NCBI GenBank assembly: GCA_017643385.1 | Contig: JAEPNN010000001.1 | Location: 372,001 to 436,000 of the forward strand | Direction: 5' to 3' | DNA: 64,000 bases | From: Dinoroseobacter sp. | GTDB taxonomy: Bacteria; Pseudomonadota; Alphaproteobacteria; Rhodobacterales; Rhodobacteraceae | Shown: in pieces, positions 61,170 to 64,000 of the stretch | Layout of the letters: every line of letters starts with the position of its first letter | Numbering within the stretch: position 1 is the stretch's first letter | The notes under the pieces: model-generated | The model's input: only the letters and a program-made list of their open reading frames with translations | What the model was told of the DNA's origin: nothing | Databases searched by the model: none | Position numbers and translations under genes: made by a program

Positions 61170-61924
61170 GCGTCTTTCACCCAGCTTGCCATTTGGGCCG
61201 CCGCGCCCTTTAGCTGGAAAATGTCGAACGCACCGACGATGCGATAGCCTTTTTCAAGGAAAGCTTTGGTTTCCGCCTGTGTCCGCACCGGTCCGCCGCC
61301 CAGTGGTATACCTTTTGCCAACGCTGCGGCCTCAATCGTTGCAACCGCGTCGCAAAATTCCGGGCGATCAAACTGACCGGAAATGCCAAGCGATGTGCTC
61401 AGATCAAACGGGGCAATGAAGGCGAAATCCACGCCCTCAACAGACAGAATCGCATCAATGTTTTCGACCGCTTCGACCGTTTCGATCAGAAACCCAGCAA
61501 CGATCTGGTCACCGTAGTCCGGCAAATATTCCATCGGTGCGGTATCCCACCGCGAATGTGCAACGAATGCGCCCCAGCCTCTGATACCCTTCGGGGGATA
61601 ATGGCAGGCCGCAACACAGGCGGCCGTTTCCTCAGCAGTGCGCACCAGTGGAAACAGCATGCCTTCCGCGCCCATATCCAAGCACAGCTTCACATGCCCC
61701 GGATCGTGATTTGGCGGGCGGACCAGAACAGACGCATCCGTACCTTGGGCTGCACAAATCATGGCATGAAGCGCGGAGGGATCCGTAGGTGCGTGTTCCA
61801 GATCCAGCATGATCATATCAATGCCCGTCCGTGCGATTGCCTGCACCGACACAGGGGACGGGATGATACACCCTTCAAACGAAAGATTTACGGATGGATC
61901 ACCTAATTTATTTTTGAGCTTCAT
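61166..61924 (-). CDS. HpcH/HpaI family aldolase
   Basis: A 252-residue class II TIM-barrel aldolase. DMIMLDLEHAPTDPSALHAMI near residue 35 carries the conserved Glu-His, and GAEGMLFPLVRTAEE, a GWGAFVAHSRWD segment and DFAFIAPFDLSTSLGI follow; metal-binding acids appear in FLIETVEAVENIDAIL. Members cleave 2-keto-3-deoxy sugar acids or 4-hydroxy-2-oxo acids to pyruvate plus an aldehyde. The exact substrate cannot be told. The gene stands alone on the minus strand between the quinone oxidoreductase and RNase T2. Confidence 0.9.
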   Translation of the reverse strand: MKLKNKLGDPSVNLSFEGCIIPSPVSVQAIARTGIDMIMLDLEHAPTDPSALHAMICAAQGTDASVLVRPPNHDPGHVKLCLDMGAEGMLFPLVRTAEETAACVAACHYPPKGIRGWGAFVAHSRWDTAPMEYLPDYGDQIVAGFLIETVEAVENIDAILSVEGVDFAFIAPFDLSTSLGISGQFDRPEFCDAVATIEAAALAKGIPLGGGPVRTQAETKAFLEKGYRIVGAFDIFQLKGAAAQMASWVKDA

Positions 61925-61957
61925 CTGGCCCCCGAGACTTACACACCTGACGTATTT

Positions 61958-62587
61958 CTAGCGCAAAGGGTCCATGCGCGCATTGTTCAGTGTGCAATCG
62001 CGTCGAACATCGGTTCCGCAGGCTCTGGGCTGCAACCCTCGTGTCAGGCAAATGCGGACTTCGCGTATAAAACCATCGCGACACGTTACGGTCAGTCCGT
62101 CGGGTTCCAGATTTGGGTTCGCCTCCAGAAACGCGTCTTCGACAATGGATGCGGGGAACCGGTAGGTTTTATCCAGTCGCCGGAAAATTTCGGGTCGTTC
62201 AACACGGTCATAGGCCAGTCGCGATAGGTCATAATAGTCGTCTGAGGACAGCCCCGTGCATCGTCCGTGTTTATTCCATTGGTGCCAGGCAAGCCCGCTT
62301 GTGCCAAAAAGCCCGGCCTGCGCTGCGGTGTCAGAGCGCGATGGGTTACGCGCATTGGTTCGACAATAACTTGGCCATCCTTGTTCAAACTGGGGCCACA
62401 GCCCATGCAGCGTCCAGCCAAACCCGGTATCTGCATCACATTGGTCTGAACCACGTGCATCGCCTTCCGCCGCGCACCAAGAGGGCGTCCAGCTCAGGGC
62501 CATGACGTAGTAGTCAAATTCTCCTGCGGGCTCGCCCTCGGCGAAGGCTGCAACTGCGCTTAAGACCCAAAACAACAGCACACGCAT
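61958..62587 (-). CDS. Secreted ribonuclease T2 family protein
   Basis: A 209-residue protein from the ATG at 62587 with a signal peptide (VLLFWVLSAVAAFA). Of the two T2 active-site blocks, the first is TLHGLWPQF (His61). The second reads WHQWNKHGRCTG: His102, Lys106 and His107 are kept, but the usual Glu of HEWxKHG is Gln103. At least six cysteines suggest disulfides. T2 enzymes cut RNA without metal and act in the periplasm or medium. The frame extends upstream but without signal or family features. Confidence 0.9.
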   Translation of the reverse strand: MRVLLFWVLSAVAAFAEGEPAGEFDYYVMALSWTPSWCAAEGDARGSDQCDADTGFGWTLHGLWPQFEQGWPSYCRTNARNPSRSDTAAQAGLFGTSGLAWHQWNKHGRCTGLSSDDYYDLSRLAYDRVERPEIFRRLDKTYRFPASIVEDAFLEANPNLEPDGLTVTCRDGFIREVRICLTRGLQPRACGTDVRRDCTLNNARMDPLR

Positions 62588-62728
62588 TGCCTCTTCCCCT
62601 TTTGCTCGCTCTCGCCTATATCGTGCCTCAAGTTCCCTGACATTGTGAACCCGCAACTGTAACTCGGTTGCCATCGGCCCAAAGGCTGATGACGGGAGTT
62701 CCGTGTCTGACCTGTAAGGAGAAAGACA

Positions 62729-63487
62729 ATGGCAAAACCGCTTATGGCCAAAGCCACCGCCGTTTGGCTCGTGGACAACACCACACTGACCTTCAAGCAG
62801 GTCGCGGACTTCTGTGAGCTGCACGAGCTGGAAGTGCAGGGTATCGCAGATGGCGATGTCGCTGCGGGCGTCAAGGGCTTTGACCCGATTGCCAATAACC
62901 AACTCGATGCAGAAGAGATCGAGAAGGGTGAGAAAGACCCGCTGCACAAACTCAAGCTGAAGCACTATGCAGCAGCAATCGGCGAGGAAAAGCGCCGTGG
63001 GCCACGGTACACGCCACTGTCCAAGCGTCAGGACCGTCCGGCTTCGATCCTGTGGCTGGTAAAGTTCCATCCCGAGCTGAGCGATGGCCAGATTTCCAAG
63101 CTTGTTGGCACCACCAAGCCGACAATTCAGGCGATCCGCGAGCGGACCCATTGGAATATCCAAAATATTCAACCGATTGATCCTGTCGCCCTTGGACTGT
63201 GTAAGCAGTCGGAGTTGGATGCCGCCGTTCAAAAGGCGAATGCCAAGAAAGCGGCTGAAGGCGCTGCGATGACCGATGACGAGCGTCGTAAGCTCGTATC
63301 GACCGAGCAAAGCCTTGCGATGGACACCGAGCCCAAGATCCCAACGGCGATCGCGGGTCTAGAGGCGTTCTCGCTGTCGGGTGCGCCAGAGGTGGACGAG
63401 GATGACGAAGACAAGATCGACGAGAGTATTGACGCCGATAGTCTCTTCAACCTTCCTGACGCGAAGGACGATGACGAAGACGCATAA
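62729..63487 (+). CDS. trcR: DUF1013 cell-cycle regulator TrcR
   Basis: A 252-residue protein of the alphaproteobacterial DUF1013/TrcR family. KPLMAKATAVWLVDNTTLTFKQVADFC is the N-terminal helix-turn-helix-like block. GPRYTPLSKRQDRPASILWLVKFHPELSDGQISKLVGTTKPTIQAIRERTHWN is the central DNA-binding-like region. A very acidic tail (DEDDEDKIDESI and DAKDDDEDA) ends it. It was described as an RNA-polymerase-associated regulator in Caulobacter-type bacteria, recalled with moderate certainty. A strong AAGGAGAAAG ribosome site precedes the ATG. Confidence 0.92.
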   Translation: MAKPLMAKATAVWLVDNTTLTFKQVADFCELHELEVQGIADGDVAAGVKGFDPIANNQLDAEEIEKGEKDPLHKLKLKHYAAAIGEEKRRGPRYTPLSKRQDRPASILWLVKFHPELSDGQISKLVGTTKPTIQAIRERTHWNIQNIQPIDPVALGLCKQSELDAAVQKANAKKAAEGAAMTDDERRKLVSTEQSLAMDTEPKIPTAIAGLEAFSLSGAPEVDEDDEDKIDESIDADSLFNLPDAKDDDEDA

Positions 63488-63560
63488 GCGTCTGCGTCCC
63501 TGAGCAGAGCGTATGGTTTTAGACGCGCGATACGATCTGGGAGCACATAATTAGGTATCT

Positions 63561-63584
63561 GGACCCCGATCCGTTCTGGGGTCC
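63561..63584. other. Stem-loop in the trcR 3' region
   Basis: GGACCCC (63561-63567) and GGGGTCC (63578-63584) form a perfect 7-base stem with a 10-base loop, 73 bases after the trcR stop. No T tract follows. It could be part of the trcR 3' end or a leader element. The rest of the 257-base gap shows nothing I can assign. Confidence 0.4.
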
Positions 63585-63744
63585 GGCCAACTGCAGCTGG
63601 TTTGATTGCTGTAACATGTGGGGGCGTGGCCAGAGCGCACGCGCTTTCTGGCGTAGTCACCCCTCCGTCTTCGGCAAAAACTCGCATTCCTGCGGAAAGC
63701 GGCATACGCTTCTCTCGTCTTGCTCAACAACGAAGGCGAAACCA

Positions 63745-64000
63745 TTGCGACGGATTAGCGAGTTCTTCTTAATAGCCAGTCTTTTAGGGACAGGTCTTGC
63801 TCACGCGGACTGTGCTTCGATGTGGGTGACACGAAACATGGTGTTCGATCAGGCCGGTTATTGCTTTGGATCAACGCTAGGCCAATCGGTGTTCGACAAT
63901 TCTGACTGTACACCTGGTGATGTCACTCTGACGGCGGCGGAACGTGAATTTGTGGCCTACACACGCGACATGGAAGCCGAGTTTGCCTGCGAGATCGACA
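63745..64000 (+). CDS. Secreted DUF4453/YARHG-like protein, cut by the window edge
   Basis: The frame stays open from a TTG at 63745 to the right edge (85 residues seen). No ATG or GTG is available before the signal peptide (FFLIASLLGTGLAHA), and an AACGAAGGCG ribosome site precedes the TTG, so TTG is the likely start. The mature part reads SMWVTRNMVFDQAGYCFGSTLGQSVFDN and then AEREFV, which recalls the small YARHG/DUF4453 cysteine-containing domain. The identification is tentative because only the first part is visible. Confidence 0.65.
   Translation, partial: MRRISEFFLIASLLGTGLAHADCASMWVTRNMVFDQAGYCFGSTLGQSVFDNSDCTPGDVTLTAAEREFVAYTRDMEAEFACEID

Noticed and set aside
63229-63705. 158-residue minus-strand frame at the end of trcR
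   Set aside because: Its serine-rich part is the complement of the acidic trcR tail and there is no family signal; only the 3' stem-loop is kept.

Overview
The window is chromosomal DNA of an alphaproteobacterium. It most likely comes from the Rhodobacteraceae (roseobacter/Rhodobacter group). The evidence is an Mcl1-type malyl-CoA lyase, phaA-phaB, a two-domain Sua5, a COQ9 homologue, the DUF1013 regulator TrcR, a TIGR02302/DUF4175 giant, DUF1244, DUF2007 and YdcH small proteins, and ETF-quinone oxidoreductase. Base composition and gene style look uniform. I see no rRNA, tRNA, insertion sequence, phage, plasmid or CRISPR signature, so this reads as core or syntenic chromosome rather than an island. 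Genes are very tightly packed: no gap exceeds 300 bases. Many same-strand neighbours overlap by ATGA, and seven convergent pairs overlap by exactly four bases at their stop codons.

Left third (1-21.8 kb). An acyl-CoA dehydrogenase cut by the left edge lies divergent from sua5. Then come YqgE, a secreted DsbD-N-like protein, tag, an EAL phosphodiesterase, the polyhydroxybutyrate genes phaA-phaB with a strong terminator, a YdcH protein, a TrmN6-like methyltransferase with a DUF2007 partner, a long-chain prenyl diphosphate synthase and ispE (both isoprenoid/quinone supply), a large TPR protein and ETF-QO. soxR faces a VOC-fold gene across a clear SoxR box. greA and an uncharacterised membrane protein follow. 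A four-gene overlapping operon, fdhD-mobA-mobB-moeA, makes molybdenum cofactor for formate dehydrogenase; its MoeA carries an extra N-terminal DUF429-like domain. azlC-azlD is a branched-chain amino-acid exporter pair.

Middle (21.8-44.6 kb). An RND adaptor and an unusually long RND pump are followed by a thioredoxin-like protein. The operon argH / tiny lipoprotein / LptM-like lipoprotein / DUF2834 / lysA / DUF4175 contains two lipoprotein genes of 51 and 38 codons that are easy to miss. Next are a zinc-ribbon protein, ftsE-ftsX-plsC-flavoprotein, mcl1, accA and a cytochrome b561. The set dgcN-dgcA-D-amino-acid transaminase is a D-glutamate catabolism module. A DUF1244 protein and an N-formylglutamate amidohydrolase lie opposite it.

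Right third (44.6-64 kb). Pyruvate kinase, rpmI-rplT, a membrane-anchored EEP hydrolase, and pheS / secreted orphan / pheT come first. They are followed by YtoQ, a GST, mscL, an Lrp-type regulator, two HupE-like permeases with an alpha/beta hydrolase, alanine dehydrogenase, a phytanoyl-CoA dioxygenase-like protein, rpsU and COQ9. The right end holds a quinone oxidoreductase, an HpcH-type aldolase, a secreted RNase T2 with an altered active-site motif, trcR, and a secreted protein cut by the right edge.

I did not find a wholly new multi-gene defence or mobile system. The most distinctive items are the DUF429-MoeA fusion, the enlarged RND pump, the LptM-like mini-gene, the SoxR-box/VOC pair, the D-glutamate module, and candidate regulatory palindromes upstream of the acyl-CoA dehydrogenase and the phytanoyl dioxygenase. 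All identifications come from reading motifs and remembered family features; no database search was run.
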